The position numbers and the translations under genes were made by a program. 64,000 nucleotides of DNA from Poteriospumella lacustris (taxonomy: Eukaryota > Sar > Chrysophyceae > Chromulinales > Dinobryaceae), in assembly GCA_008000375.1 (NCBI GenBank), contig SMOI01000041.1, forward strand, positions 68,353 through 132,352. Direction: 5' to 3'. How positions within the stretch are numbered: position 1 is the first letter of the stretch; each line of letters opens with the position of its first letter. The notes under the pieces were generated by a model. It was not told the DNA's origin. It worked only from the letters and a program-made list of their open reading frames with translations, and ran no database searches. Shown piece after piece: positions 41,161 through 52,370 of this stretch.

Positions 41161-42102
41161 CTACAAGAGCCGCTGTAACGACACTGGTATCGGCTGTTGG
41201 AAAGACGTCGCTGCGTCAAACATACCTCGCGCAAGCCGGATACGACGTATATCCCACGTCTCCAGTGGCTGGTTGAACGACGATGCTTCGCTAAACATAT
41301 AACTCATATCCGTGACCTGCCCAACATTCCATGTGGCTAACGGCTGGTTGAACGATACGGCTCCGACAAACATGCTACTCATATTGGTCACCTGACTGAC
41401 ATCCCACGTGGCTAACGGTTGGTTAAACGACTTCGCTCCACCAAACGTACCACTCATATCCCGAACCTTACTGACATCCCACGTTGATAACGACTGATTG
41501 AACGACGAGGCGCGCAAGAATATGCCAGAGATGTCCGTGACCTGGCTCACATCCCACGTATCCAGTGGCTGGTTGAACACGGCGGCACCAGAGAACATAT
41601 ATCGCATAATGGTGACTCGACCAACGTCCCAGGCGGACAACGGCTGGTTAAACGACGAAGCGCCACGAAACATGCAGTGCATCGTAGTCACCTTTCGCAC
41701 GTCCCACGTGTCCAGCGGCTGGTTGAAGTCCGTCGCAAGGTAGAACATACTTTCCATCCATTCGACGTTCCGTACGTCCCAACAGTCGATGCGATCATTG
41801 AACGTGGTATCTTGAAAGAGCCGAGACATGTCTGTGACCTGGGTCACGTCCCAATCGTTGATGTCTCCGTACCGCTGAAGAGCAGCCACTCGATCTCTGC
41901 ACCACAGTTTTACGGCCTCACGTAGCGTGTCGTTGTCGAATTTCACAAAGGCATAGTCCTTGATCATCTTTCGCACGCCAAATGGCAAGATACGTCCTCC
42001 ACAGCCTTCGTTCATCACGCGATAGAGACACAAGTCCACGACCGTGGCGATCGGACGGTGAGAACGACCGGATTCATCGGTTCGTGTTTGATGTGTGGTC
42101 AT
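41161..42102 (-). CDS. D19: DUF285 leucine-rich-repeat protein
   Basis: 313 residues from ATG 42102 (MTTHQTRTDESGRSHRPI), the MTTHQ start shared with D28. The cap is VVDLCLYRVMNEGCGGRILP and DNDTLREAVKLWCRDRVAAL. Nine repeats follow; the first contains the unusual INDWDVTQVTDM and the second FNDRIDCWDV. It ends with GMFDAATSFQQPIPVSLQRL, the right-array cap. Frame uninterrupted, no intron. Lies back to back with D20, sharing a 370-bp upstream region. Confidence 0.85.
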   Translation of the reverse strand: MTTHQTRTDESGRSHRPIATVVDLCLYRVMNEGCGGRILPFGVRKMIKDYAFVKFDNDTLREAVKLWCRDRVAALQRYGDINDWDVTQVTDMSRLFQDTTFNDRIDCWDVRNVEWMESMFYLATDFNQPLDTWDVRKVTTMHCMFRGASSFNQPLSAWDVGRVTIMRYMFSGAAVFNQPLDTWDVSQVTDISGIFLRASSFNQSLSTWDVSKVRDMSGTFGGAKSFNQPLATWDVSQVTNMSSMFVGAVSFNQPLATWNVGQVTDMSYMFSEASSFNQPLETWDIRRIRLARGMFDAATSFQQPIPVSLQRLL

Positions 42103-42470
42103 GATTATGGCGGGTATGGCTGTCTTTGATCTGTGAATAGATACTTTCTCGCATGACTATACTGTATCCTACCTACAGTATCCACCATGGCATATCGATC
42201 AGCTCTGTTGCTTCTTTTTCACTGCTGATCCATGATGGCTGATGTGACGATGTCATCGTTTGTGAAACGCCTCTCTCTCTCTTTCTCTATCTGTCAGAAA
42301 AAGCAGTACAAATGAAGGACGCAACGAACAGCACAATGGCAGTTCAGGTCACAATGCCATGTACCGTTCACAGGTCTCCGATCTTATTGTTGTCTCATTT
42401 TGCCGAACGAATCTTGCCGTTATTTATGCACATGAATGATTTGCCGAAATCATCTATTCATAGGCAACCC
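42103..42470. other. Divergent leader region D19 / D20
   Basis: Upstream of D19 (-) and D20 (+). A CTCT-rich stretch (42271-42291). The D20 frame is open from ATG 42312 but the family start is at 42471. Confidence 0.5.
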
Positions 42471-43624
42471 ATGTCCACTAGGACGACCCCGTCAGCACGA
42501 ACCGATGAGACAGGTCGTATTCACCGTCCACTCACCGTGGTAATGGACTTGTGTCTGTATCGGGTGGTGAGCGAGCAATGCGGAGGCCGCATCTTGCCGT
42601 TTGGCGTACGACAACTGATCAAAGACTTTGCCTGGGAATCGTTCGACAATGAGACGCTACGAGAGGCCGTGAAGCTGTGGTGCGACGACCGACCTCTTGC
42701 GTTTCAGCAGTACGGGGACATCAACGACTGGGACGTGAGCCAGGTCACCGATATGGATTCTCTCTTTTCTCATACCAAGTTCAATGATCGTATCGACCGT
42801 TGGGACGTGCGGAAGGTCACATCGATGAACAATATGTTTTTCTTTGCGGCTGCTTTCAACCAGCCGTTAGACACGTGGGATGTGAGTCGGGTGATCACGA
42901 TGCACCACCTATTTCGTGGTGCCTCGTCGTTCAACCAGCCGTTATCAACGTGGGACGTTGGTCGTGTCACCAATATGGAGTGTTTGTTCTCTCGCGCTGT
43001 CTCGTTTAACCAGCCACTGGCCACGTGGAACGTGAGCCAGGTCACGAATATGGGTCACATGTTCACCCGCGCCTCGTCTTTCAACCAACCGTTGAACACG
43101 TGGGATGTGCGGCAGGTGACGACAATGCACCACATGTTTCGTAGCGCGTCATCGTTTGACCAGCCGCTATCGACGTGGGATGTTGGGCGTATCACCGATA
43201 TGGAGTACATGTTCGCTAGCGTCGCCGTGATCAGTCACTGTCCACGTGGGATGTAAGCCAGGTCACCAATATGGCCTACATGTTTTATCATGCCACGTGC
43301 TTCAATCAGCCATTGGACGCGTGGAACGTTAGTCGAGTCACGACACTGATGGGTATGTTCGATGGGGCGGAGTCGTTCAACCAGCCGTTGGCCACGTGGG
43401 ATGTGCGTCAAGTGATCACTATGGCGGGAATGTTCTGTGACGTAACGTCGTTCAATCAGTCATTGTCCACGTGGGATGTCCGGCAGGTGACCAATAGGAA
43501 TTTCATGTTGCACGGCGCCTCGTCGTTTAACCAACCGACAGAAGCCCCTGCCAGTAGTAGTCGTCCTCGCCCAGTTCGCCCGAAAGGGTGTCGATCGATC
43601 ATAATGCGTTTGTTTTGCACCTAG
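42471..43624 (+). pseudogene. D20: DUF285 gene with a 4-base deletion
   Basis: Family start at ATG 42471 (MSTRTTPSARTDETGRIHRP); an in-frame ATG at 42312 would add 53 unrelated residues. Cap and eight repeats are intact to FASVAV near 43228. There the text GTGATCAGTCACTG lacks four bases relative to the expected FNQSL codons, shifting the frame to a stop at 43256. The downstream frame resumes (TWDVSQVTNMAYMF) for four more repeats, then ends in an unrelated Pro/Ser-rich tail (PTEAPASSSRPRPVRP) at 43624. The only + strand DUF285 gene inside the right array. Confidence 0.8.
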
Positions 43625-44146
43625 CAAGTGATGTAATGAACCTTCTGAATTGAGCTGTGTAGAGTAGATTGCGGGCATCGTTGTCCTGCTCCATCTGCAT
43701 CGCCGTGGGAGCAGCAGATGCGGTGGTGGTGGCTGTGGTTCTGCAGGTGGTTGCGCTCACTCAGGAGGATGATATCGGACTCGAACTGGATACCACCCAT
43801 CGCGTATGGAATCGTGTTTTAGGTTTCTTTTTTCATTCGTTTGCTCAAGAAAGAAGAAGTGACACAGGTATACAAAAGACCTGGAAGCCCTGCTTTGCAT
43901 CTGACGTCCGACAACATCCAACGGCGCATGTGTAGAGTGACTTGACTGGGTCCATAATAATCGCATCAGGACACATAAATGACACTCCCGATTACATTAG
44001 ATGAACACTCCGGACGCATCTAACCGATTCCCGGCAGAAAATAGACTAAGAAGAGACTATAAGATGTTACGGAATGACTACGCTCTGATCGCGGACTCAA
44101 ACGTACGCACTCACTCACTCACTCACTCACTCTCTCGCTAGTCAGT
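43625..44146. other. Convergent spacer D20 / D21
   Basis: No gene; a (CACT)n microsatellite at 44107-44134. Confidence 0.55.
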
Positions 44147-45178
44147 CTACGGTGGGCCATCCGTCCGCCGCTGTGGTTTCCACGACGGTTGCAATGACGT
44201 TGCCCCCACAAACATACCGCGCACATCCACCACATGACTCACATCCCACGTGTCTAGCCGCTGGTTGAACGAGGCGGCGCCATTGAACATCTCACTCATC
44301 CCGGTCACCTGACGCACGTCCCACGTCGACAACGGCTGGTTGAACGACGTAGCGTTGTGAAACATGAGGCTCATATTGATGACCTGTCCAACATCCCAGG
44401 CGGCTAGCGGCTGGTTGAACGATGTGGCTCCACAAAACATGTAGCCCATATTGGTCACCTGACTCACATTCCAACTGTCCAATGGCTGGTTGAATGCCAC
44501 AGCGCCATCAAACAATCCCGCCATATTCGTGACTCTTCGCACGTCCCACGTTGCCAACGACTGATTGAACGACGAGGCGCGGGTAAACATGCAAGAGATA
44601 TCCGTGACCTGACTCACATTCCACGTGTCCAGCGGCTGGTTGAACACGACTGCCGCCGTGAACATATTGTGCATATTGATGATTCGGCGAACGTCCCACG
44701 TCGATAACGGCTGGTTGAACAATGTGGTAGCATGAAACATGCCTTCCATCGTCGTCACGTGACTCACGTCCCACGTGTCCAACGGCTGGTTGAAGTTATA
44801 CGCAAAATAGAACATGCGATCCATCGATGTGACGTTTCGTACGTCCCACCGGTTTATGCGATCGTTGAAGTTGGAATACGCAAAGAGAGACGACATATCG
44901 GTGACCTGGCTCACGTCCCAATCGTTGATGTCCCCGTACAGCCGACGAACAGCCGCTCGATCTCTACACCACAGTTTGACGGCCTCTCGTAGCGTCTCGT
45001 TGTTGAAGGGCACCCAGGCATAGTCCTTGATTAATTGTCGCACACCAAACGGCAAGATGCGGCCCCCACAACCTTCATTGACCGCGCGATATAGACAAAG
45101 GTCTACTTCCATGGCCGTCGGAAATTGAGTACGACCGGATTCATCGGTCCGTTGTGTCGGGTTCCTTTGGCTGGGCAT
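44147..45178 (-). CDS. D21: DUF285 leucine-rich-repeat protein
   Basis: 343 residues from ATG 45178 (MPSQRNPTQRTDESGRTQ), close to D23 in start (MPIQRNRTQRTDESGRAD) and repeat order. The cap is MEVDLCLYRAVNEGCGGRIL and NNETLREAVKLWCRDRAAV. Ten repeats, among them FNQRLDTWDVSHVVDVRGMF at the end. The C-terminus (GATSLQPSWKPQRRTDGPP) departs from the Pro-rich cap. D21 is the intact partner against which the lesions of D23 can be read. Confidence 0.85.
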   Translation of the reverse strand: MPSQRNPTQRTDESGRTQFPTAMEVDLCLYRAVNEGCGGRILPFGVRQLIKDYAWVPFNNETLREAVKLWCRDRAAVRRLYGDINDWDVSQVTDMSSLFAYSNFNDRINRWDVRNVTSMDRMFYFAYNFNQPLDTWDVSHVTTMEGMFHATTLFNQPLSTWDVRRIINMHNMFTAAVVFNQPLDTWNVSQVTDISCMFTRASSFNQSLATWDVRRVTNMAGLFDGAVAFNQPLDSWNVSQVTNMGYMFCGATSFNQPLAAWDVGQVINMSLMFHNATSFNQPLSTWDVRQVTGMSEMFNGAASFNQRLDTWDVSHVVDVRGMFVGATSLQPSWKPQRRTDGPP

Positions 45179-45995
45179 GATTTTTCTTAAATATTCTAGT
45201 GTGGTTTGAGGAAACCGTTCTCATATGAATAATCCAGATGTTGTTTTGCTTCAGAGGTATTTACCATGAACAGATGTAGGGTTCTTCGTTTCTTCGATGG
45301 AACAACTTCGATTTTTACTTGTTGTTGGTCTATCAATTTCCGCTGGCCAAGTTGTTGTCGCCGGATACATGTTGAACGTACAGACGGTGCTGACGTTTCC
45401 TCATTCTATAGCAGATAGCTTGACATCAGAGATGTACAACAACATCCATCTTTCGGAAATATTCAACCGTTTCATTTTTATAGCACACAGCAGTCGACGG
45501 GCGCCCAGCCAGCTCGTTGGCGTTGTTCTACAACACGTGTATGGTTTAACGGTTGGCACCTTTCTGCTATACCATAGCATTTAACCAATGACCTGTTGGT
45601 TCCGCATGAGATACGTAGGTTTAATGCATCGGACACATGAGTAAGTAACGCGACATAAATATGCATGTGGCTTACAACCCGGGCACATCGGCAATCGATG
45701 CGAACCTGCAGGCACATTATTACATATCATGAAGAGAGATCACCCACGCGAACCTCACATACAGGACTCAACTCAGACACGGACTCAACGCATCTCCACA
45801 TCGAAACTGCAACAGACTAATAGAGTAAGATTGTTTAAACAGGGTTCTTATTAGACCACCAAAACTTAGACCACGATCGATGATCGGCCGCTTCCACCCC
45901 CATGCTTCCAATGTCTTGACTGCCAGAGTGAACATACACCGTGTCCGTGATCACCGATCGCGCATCAATCCCTCCATCGCGGAACGGCCGTTGCG
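45179..45995. other. Spacer D21 / D22
   Basis: Leader of D21 and 3' flank of D22. The stretch 45530-45760 (ACAACACGTGTATGG ... CATATCATGAAGAGAGATC) is homologous to 49180-49440 in the triplicated unit and to 53340-53590, so this intergenic segment is also part of the duplicated unit. No gene supported. Confidence 0.55.
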
Positions 45996-46862
45996 CTATT
46001 TCCGTCGTTGTAACGGCACTGGCATCGGCTGTGGAAACGACGTCGCTCGATCCAACATACCACGCGCATCCCGAAGACGACTCACATCCCACGTGTCCAA
46101 CGGCTGGTTAAACGATGCGGCGTTGGCAAACATGTAGCTCATATTGGTGACCTGCCCAACATCCCATGCGGCCAACGGCTGGTTGAACGATTTGGCTCCT
46201 AAAAACATGGAACCCATATTGGTCACCTGACTGACATCCCACGTGTCCAATGGCTGGTTAAACGCGTCGGCGCCACTGAATATAGCAAACATATTCGTCA
46301 CTCTACACACGTCCCATGTTGCCGAGGACGTATTAAACGACAAATCATCGCAGAATGCTCTAGATAGATGAGTGACCTGGCGCACATTCCGCGTGCCCAA
46401 CGGCTGGTTGAACGATCTGGCACCACAACACATGTTGTCCATCGTTGTCACCTGACTGACGTTCCACGTGTCCAACGGCTGGTTGAAGTAAAACGAGTAC
46501 ATAAACATGAATCTCATGGAAGTGACGTTCCGCACGTCCCAACGATCGATGCGATCATTGAAGTACTTCAACGAAAAGAGAGACGACATATCTGTTACCT
46601 GGCTCACATCCCAATCGTTGATGTCCCTGTACCGCCGAAGAGCAACTGCTCGATCTCTGCACCACCGCTTCACGGCCTTTCGTATCGTATCGTTGTTAAA
46701 TTTCACAAAGGCATAGTCCTTGATCAGTTGCCGCACGCCAAACGGCAAGATGCGACCTCCACATTTCTCGCTCACCGCGCGATACAGACACAAGTCTAAT
46801 ATCAATTTGATCGGACGGTCAGAACGACCTGCTTCTTCGGTGGAGTTCCTTTGGATGGACAT
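45996..46862 (-). CDS. D22: DUF285 protein with two atypical repeats
   Basis: 288 residues from ATG 46862 (MSIQRNSTEEAGRSDRPI); the frame extends eight codons further up to another ATG. The cap is LILDLCLYRAVSEKCGGRIL and NNDTIRKAVKRWCRDRAVAL. Eight repeats; in the fourth the Trp is lost (FNQPLGTRNVRQVTHL) and the fifth is eroded (FNTSSATWDVCRVTNMFAIF). Such changes at core positions suggest relaxed constraint although the frame is open. The end is DRATSFPQPMPVPLQRRK, a variant of the right-array cap. The shortest open family member in the window. Confidence 0.8.
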   Translation of the reverse strand: MSIQRNSTEEAGRSDRPIKLILDLCLYRAVSEKCGGRILPFGVRQLIKDYAFVKFNNDTIRKAVKRWCRDRAVALRRYRDINDWDVSQVTDMSSLFSLKYFNDRIDRWDVRNVTSMRFMFMYSFYFNQPLDTWNVSQVTTMDNMCCGARSFNQPLGTRNVRQVTHLSRAFCDDLSFNTSSATWDVCRVTNMFAIFSGADAFNQPLDTWDVSQVTNMGSMFLGAKSFNQPLAAWDVGQVTNMSYMFANAASFNQPLDTWDVSRLRDARGMLDRATSFPQPMPVPLQRRK

Positions 46863-47712
46863 GGTTTTCTGTTTTTGCTTATTCATTGATGTTCAATGTC
46901 GGGGTCTTTGTCGGTTCTTCGATTGAAACTTGGTCTTGTCGGCCATGGACCAATCAGGCCCTCGACCATCGAGCGAGTGGCGAGTGGGTGGCGGTGGACG
47001 GTGGAGATCTACACTGTATGTACAGATGGCCAGTGGTTAACTCTGTCCAGTAACAGTTACCATCACAGCACAGGTGTACCTGCCAATTCCGTTATTGGCG
47101 GCATGTCCTCTACTAGTGTATCGTAAACTAGGATACTGTATGCAATTCAGTACGTATCTGCGGTAATACCGTAGCATGTAAAGTACAACGGGCGTGTTCA
47201 TGTGCAGATGCATGGTTGATTGACACAACACACTACTGGGACGTAAGCGATCATACGAGAAGAACCCTCGAACACTAATACATTAATACATTTGATGGGC
47301 AATCCGGACACATCTAAGCGATGTGTCCGGCACATATTTATATATGATGCGGAAAACAGGCCGTGACATTGTCAACAAGCCCTCTCCAAATAATATGAGA
47401 TCGGAACTGTAACAGACCAATGGGGCAAACTCGCCAAACAGGATCGTTCGCGGAGACCACATATATGTAATCTACATGAACCACCAATTCAAGGGCAGGT
47501 AATCAAATCAATGTTACTAAATGACCACGCCCTATTCATGCGCGCATAAAACAGCGAGACAGGCACGCTCTCTCTCGCTCGCTCGCCAATGATCGACTAT
47601 TCACCCGCATTCGTGCTTCCCATATCGTGCCTCAGGGCATCGCATAGCAGTAACGTCGCCTCAGTGTCCGTGGTGACGCCCGAATCACGCTCTACATCCA
47701 CCCGTTGCGCAA
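46863..47712. other. Spacer D22 / D23
   Basis: D22 leader and D23 3' flank (CACACTACTGGGACGTAAGCG near 47232 is the flank text also seen at 55341, 57281 and 61239). No gene seen. Confidence 0.5.
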
Positions 47713-48860
47713 CTACCGCCTTTGTAGCGGCACTGGTAACGACTGTTGAAATACCGTCGCCCCGTCGACCATACCGCGCACATCTACAACACGACTCACA
47801 TCCCACGTGTCTAACGGCTGGTTGAACGAGGTCGCGCCATTGAACATCTCACTCATATCGGTCACCTTACGCACGTCCCAAGTCGACAACGGCTGGTTAA
47901 ACGACGAGGCGTCGTGAAACATCAACCTCCTATTGGTGACCTGCCCAACCTCCCAGGCGAATAGCGGCTGGTTAAACGATGTGGCTCCACAAAACATGTA
48001 GCCCATATTGGTCACCTGACGGACCTCCCACATGTCCAGTGGCTGGTTGAATGCCACAGCGCCATCAAACAAACCCGCCAGATTCGTGACTCTACGCACG
48101 TCCCACATTGCCAACGACTGATTGAACGAAGAGGCGCGGGTAAACATGCAAGAGATATCTGTGACCTGACTCACATTCCACGTGTCCAGTGGCTGATTGA
48201 ACGACTTCGCCCCATCAAACAAACCCGCCAGATTCGTTACTCTACGCACGTCCCATGAGGCCAAGGACTGATTGAACGAACAAGCGCGGGTGAACAGGCA
48301 GGAGACATCCGTGACCTGACTCAGATTCCACGTGCCCAGTGGCTGGTTAAACACGGCGGCGGCTGCGAACATATATCCCACATAGAAAACGACTGGTTGA
48401 ACGATGTGGTAGTAAAGAACATGCTTTTCATCGTTGTCACGTGACTCACATCCCACGTGTCCAGCGGCTGGTTAAAGTAATACGCATAATTAAACATGCG
48501 GTCCATCGAGGTGACGTTCCCCACGTCCCAACGGTCGATACGATCGTTGACGTTGGAATACTCAAAGAGAGACGACATATCCGTGACCTGGCTCACGTCC
48601 CAATCGTTGATGTCCCCGTACCGTTGTAAGGTCAACGCTCGTTGACCGCGCCACAGTCTCACGGCCTCTCGTAGCGTCCTGTTGTTGAAGAGCACCCAGG
48701 CATAGTCCTTGATCATCTGCCGGACGCCAAACGGCAAGATTCGGCCTCCACAACTTTCATTGACCACACGATATAGACAAAGGTCCACTACCATAGCGAT
48801 CGGACGGTCGGCACGACCGGATTCATCGGTCCGTTGTGTCCGGTTCCTTTGGATGGGCAT
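47713..48860 (-). pseudogene. D23: DUF285 gene with a small frameshifting deletion
   Basis: ATG 48860 (MPIQRNRTQRTDESGRAD), cap and first repeats intact to FNQSFSMWDI near 48385. There TGGGATATATGTTCGC joins the Trp codon of one unit to the YMF end of the same unit, losing about 22 bases and the frame. The second frame resumes at VGYMFAAAAVFNQPLGTW and runs eight repeats to the GATVFQQSLPVPLQRR cap. Two consecutive unit pairs (FTRAxSFNQSLAxWDVRRVT, then NLAGLFDGA) are duplicated, indicating recent repeat-pair gain before or after inactivation. Confidence 0.8.
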
Positions 48861-48961
48861 GATTTTTCTAAAATATACTGCTATGGTTTGAGGAAACCGT
48901 TCTCAGATGATGAATAATCCAGAGTGTTGTTTTGCTTCAGAGGTGTTTACCATGAACAGCT

Positions 48962-51757
48962 GTTGGGTTCTTCGTTTCTTCGATGAAACTTACTTGTTGG
49001 TCTATTTTATTATACAACATCCATATTCCATATTCGTCTCGAGCCTCGATGGTCGAGCCGCGTTGTCGCCGGTTACATATGATGCACGTACAGATGGCAC
49101 AGCAGTTACTATCGTCTGTTGCGGATAGTACAACACTACAGATGATGTACAACAACATCCAGCTGATGGGCGTTGCACTGCACAACACGTGCATAGTTTA
49201 TCGGTTGGCCTTCTCCCGTATCTTCTATACCATAGCATTTACCAATACCTTGTTGGTTCTGCATGAGATACGTGGATATATTGGCTGGCCCACAGCATCG
49301 GACACATGAAAACAAAATGCGACATGAATACGTATATGCTACATGGATAGGTAGTGAATAACCCGGGCACATCCTCGGCAACCGATGACAACTGACAGGC
49401 ATATAACATAATCTGGTACATATCATGAAGAGCGATCGCCCACATGAACCCCGCACACAGACAAGGTCCCCACTCCAACCAATCACAGATCGGAACTGTA
49501 GCAGACCAATGGGTTCAGCAAAACCGCCAATACAAGGACAGACAATCCATATAATTGACTGATTATACGCCGGACAGGGACAGGCAACAAGTCCTCAAGG
49601 CACGAACACAATCTTTTGTTCGTCAACGATCAACCAACCGCCCGTCCCCACCCCCCTAGTTGACTGATGAATCGTATCGAAGAGATCGTATCAGTGTCAG
49701 TGGTCAGCGATCTCACATCAACGCTATGGATCCCTCCATCACTCTAGAACCGCGGCGCTAATACCGCCTGACGGCTGTCGAAACGACATACCGCGCATAT
49801 CCCGAACACGACTCACATCCCACGTGTCTAACGGCTGGTTGAACGACGAGGCCTTGTGAAACATGTAACACATATTGGTGACCTGCCCAACATGTTGGGT
49901 TCTTCGTTTCTTCGATGAAACTTACTTGTTGGTCTATTTTATTATACAACATCCATATTCCATATTCGTCTCGAGCCTCGATGGTCGAGCCGCGTTGTCG
50001 CCGGTTACATATGATGCACGTACAGATGGCACAGCAGTTACTATCGTCTGTTGCGGATAGTACAACACTACAGATGATGTACAACAACATCCAGCTGATG
50101 GGCGTTGCACTGCACAACACGTGCATAGTTTATCGGTTGGCCTTCTCCCGTATCTTCTATACCATAGCATTTACCAATACCTTGTTGGTTCTGCATGAGA
50201 TACGTGGATATATTGGCTGGCCCACAGCATCGGACACATGAAAACAAAATGCGACATGAATACGTATATGCTACATGGATAGGTAGTGAATAACCCGGGC
50301 ACATCCTCGGCAACCGATGACAACTGACAGGCATATAACATAATCTGGTACATATCATGAAGAGCGATCGCCCACATGAACCCCGCACACAGACAAGGTC
50401 CCCACTCCAACCAATCACAGATCGGAACTGTAGCAGACCAATGGGTTCAGCAAAACCGCCAATACAAGGACAGACAATCCATATAATTGACTGATTATAC
50501 GCCGGACAGGGACAGGCAACAAGTCCTCAAGGCACGAACACAATCTTTTGTTCGTCAACGATCAACCAACCGCCCGTCCCCACCCCCCTAGTTGACTGAT
50601 GAATCGTATCGAAGAGATCGTATCAGTGTCAGTGGTCAGCGATCTCACATCAACGCTATGGATCCCTCCATCACTCTAGAACCGCGGCGCTAATACCGCC
50701 TGACGGCTGTCGAAACGACATACCGCGCATATCCCGAACACGACTCACATCCCACGTGTCTAACGGCTGGTTGAACGACGAGGCCTTGTGAAACATGTAA
50801 CACATATTGGTGACCTGCCCAACATGTTGGGTTCTTCGTTTCTTCGATGAAACTTACTTGTTGGTCTATTTTATTATACAACATCCATATTCCATATTCG
50901 TCTCGAGCCTCGATGGTCGAGCCGCGTTGTCGCCGGTTACATATGATGCACGTACAGATGGCACAGCAGTTACTATCGTCTGTTGCGGATAGTACAACAC
51001 TACAGATGATGTACAACAACATCCAGCTGATGGGCGTTGCACTGCACAACACGTGCATAGTTTATCGGTTGGCCTTCTCCCGTATCTTCTATACCATAGC
51101 ATTTACCAATACCTTGTTGGTTCTGCATGAGATACGTGGATATATTGGCTGGCCCACAGCATCGGACACATGAAAACAAAATGCGACATGAATACGTATA
51201 TGCTACATGGATAGGTAGTGAATAACCCGGGCACATCCTCGGCAACCGATGACAACTGACAGGCATATAACATAATCTGGTACATATCATGAAGAGCGAT
51301 CGCCCACATGAACCCCGCACACAGACAAGGTCCCCACTCCAACCAATCACAGATCGGAACTGTAGCAGACCAATGGGTTCAGCAAAACCGCCAATACAAG
51401 GACAGACAATCCATATAATTGACTGATTATACGCCGGACAGGGACAGGCAACAAGTCCTCAAGGCACGAACACAATCTTTTGTTCGTCAACGATCAACCA
51501 ACCGCCCGTCCCCACCCCCCTAGTTGACTGATGAATCGTATCGAAGAGATCGTATCAGTGTCAGTGGTCAGCGATCTCACATCAACGCTATGGATCCCTC
51601 CATCACTCTAGAACCGCGGCGCTAATACCGCCTGACGGCTGTCGAAACGACATACCGCGCATATCCCGAACACGACTCACATCCCACGTGTCTAACGGCT
51701 GGTTGAACGACGAGGCCTTGTGAAACATGTAACACATATTGGTGACCTGCCCAACAT
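48962..51757. repeat. Perfect tandem triplication of a 932-bp intergenic unit
   Basis: Three head-to-tail copies: 48962-49893, 49894-50825, 50826-51757. I find no difference between them by reading. Each unit carries the leader side of D23, the intergenic DNA, and the last roughly 45 codons of D24. The junction (CCAACAT|GTTGGG) has at most one base of microhomology, so breakpoints are non-homologous. The copied D24 ends (about 49760-49891 and 50692-50823) are non-functional fragments. Either a very recent event or an assembly artefact. Confidence 0.95.
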
Positions 51758-52081
51758 CCCATGCGGCTAACGGCTGGTTGAACGATTCCGCTCCGTATAA
51801 CATGCACCCCATATTGGTCACCTGACTAACATCCCACGTGGCCAGTGGCTGATTAAACGACTCGGCACGACAGAACATACCATTCATATTCGTTACGCTA
51901 CCGACGTCCCATAGCGTCAAGGACATATTATAGGACAAGGCGTCACAGAATATGCTAGATTGTTGGCTCACTTCCCACGTGGCCAGGGGCTGATTGAACA
52001 CGAAGGCGCTTGCGAACATATACTCCATATCGGTGACACAACTAACGTCCCACGTCGATAACGACTGGTTGAACAACTCGA

Positions 52082-52298
52082 ATTCCACGTGTAAAATATT
52101 ATTTTTGATAAGGTAGTGTTGAAATAATATTTATTTATAAATTCATTTTTTATAAATAATTAATAAATAATTTATAAATTAAAATATATATATAATTACA
52201 AATAGGTCACAATCAGAAGTTTTAACTTCATATAAAATTTTAATATCTTTTACACAAGGTGTCTGACTACCAGATTTACGTAAAAAATATTCCACGTG
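52082..52298. mobile_element. AT-rich insert with 10-bp direct repeats in D24
   Basis: Flanked by direct repeats ATTCCACGTG at 52082-52091 and 52289-52298, with a strikingly AT-rich interior (52092-52200 is almost all A/T). The direct repeat coincides with the CACGTG palindrome found in every DUF285 repeat. Removing one copy plus interior leaves nearly the expected spacing of the repeat, so a target-site duplication is plausible. The interior has no family I recognise; AT content would fit an organelle-derived or miniature element. Confidence 0.55.
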
Positions 52299-52370
52299 GA
52301 GTGTTGCATAGTGGTCACCTGACGTACATTCCACGTGTCCAACGGCTGGTTGAAGATGCCCGCAAAGCGA

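Noticed and set aside
48983-51173. Three identical 108-residue frames (start MKLTCWSILLYN) in the triplicated unit
   Set aside because: They are identical only because the DNA is triplicated, lie in the leader of a pseudogene and have no family similarity or conserved counterpart in homologous flanks.
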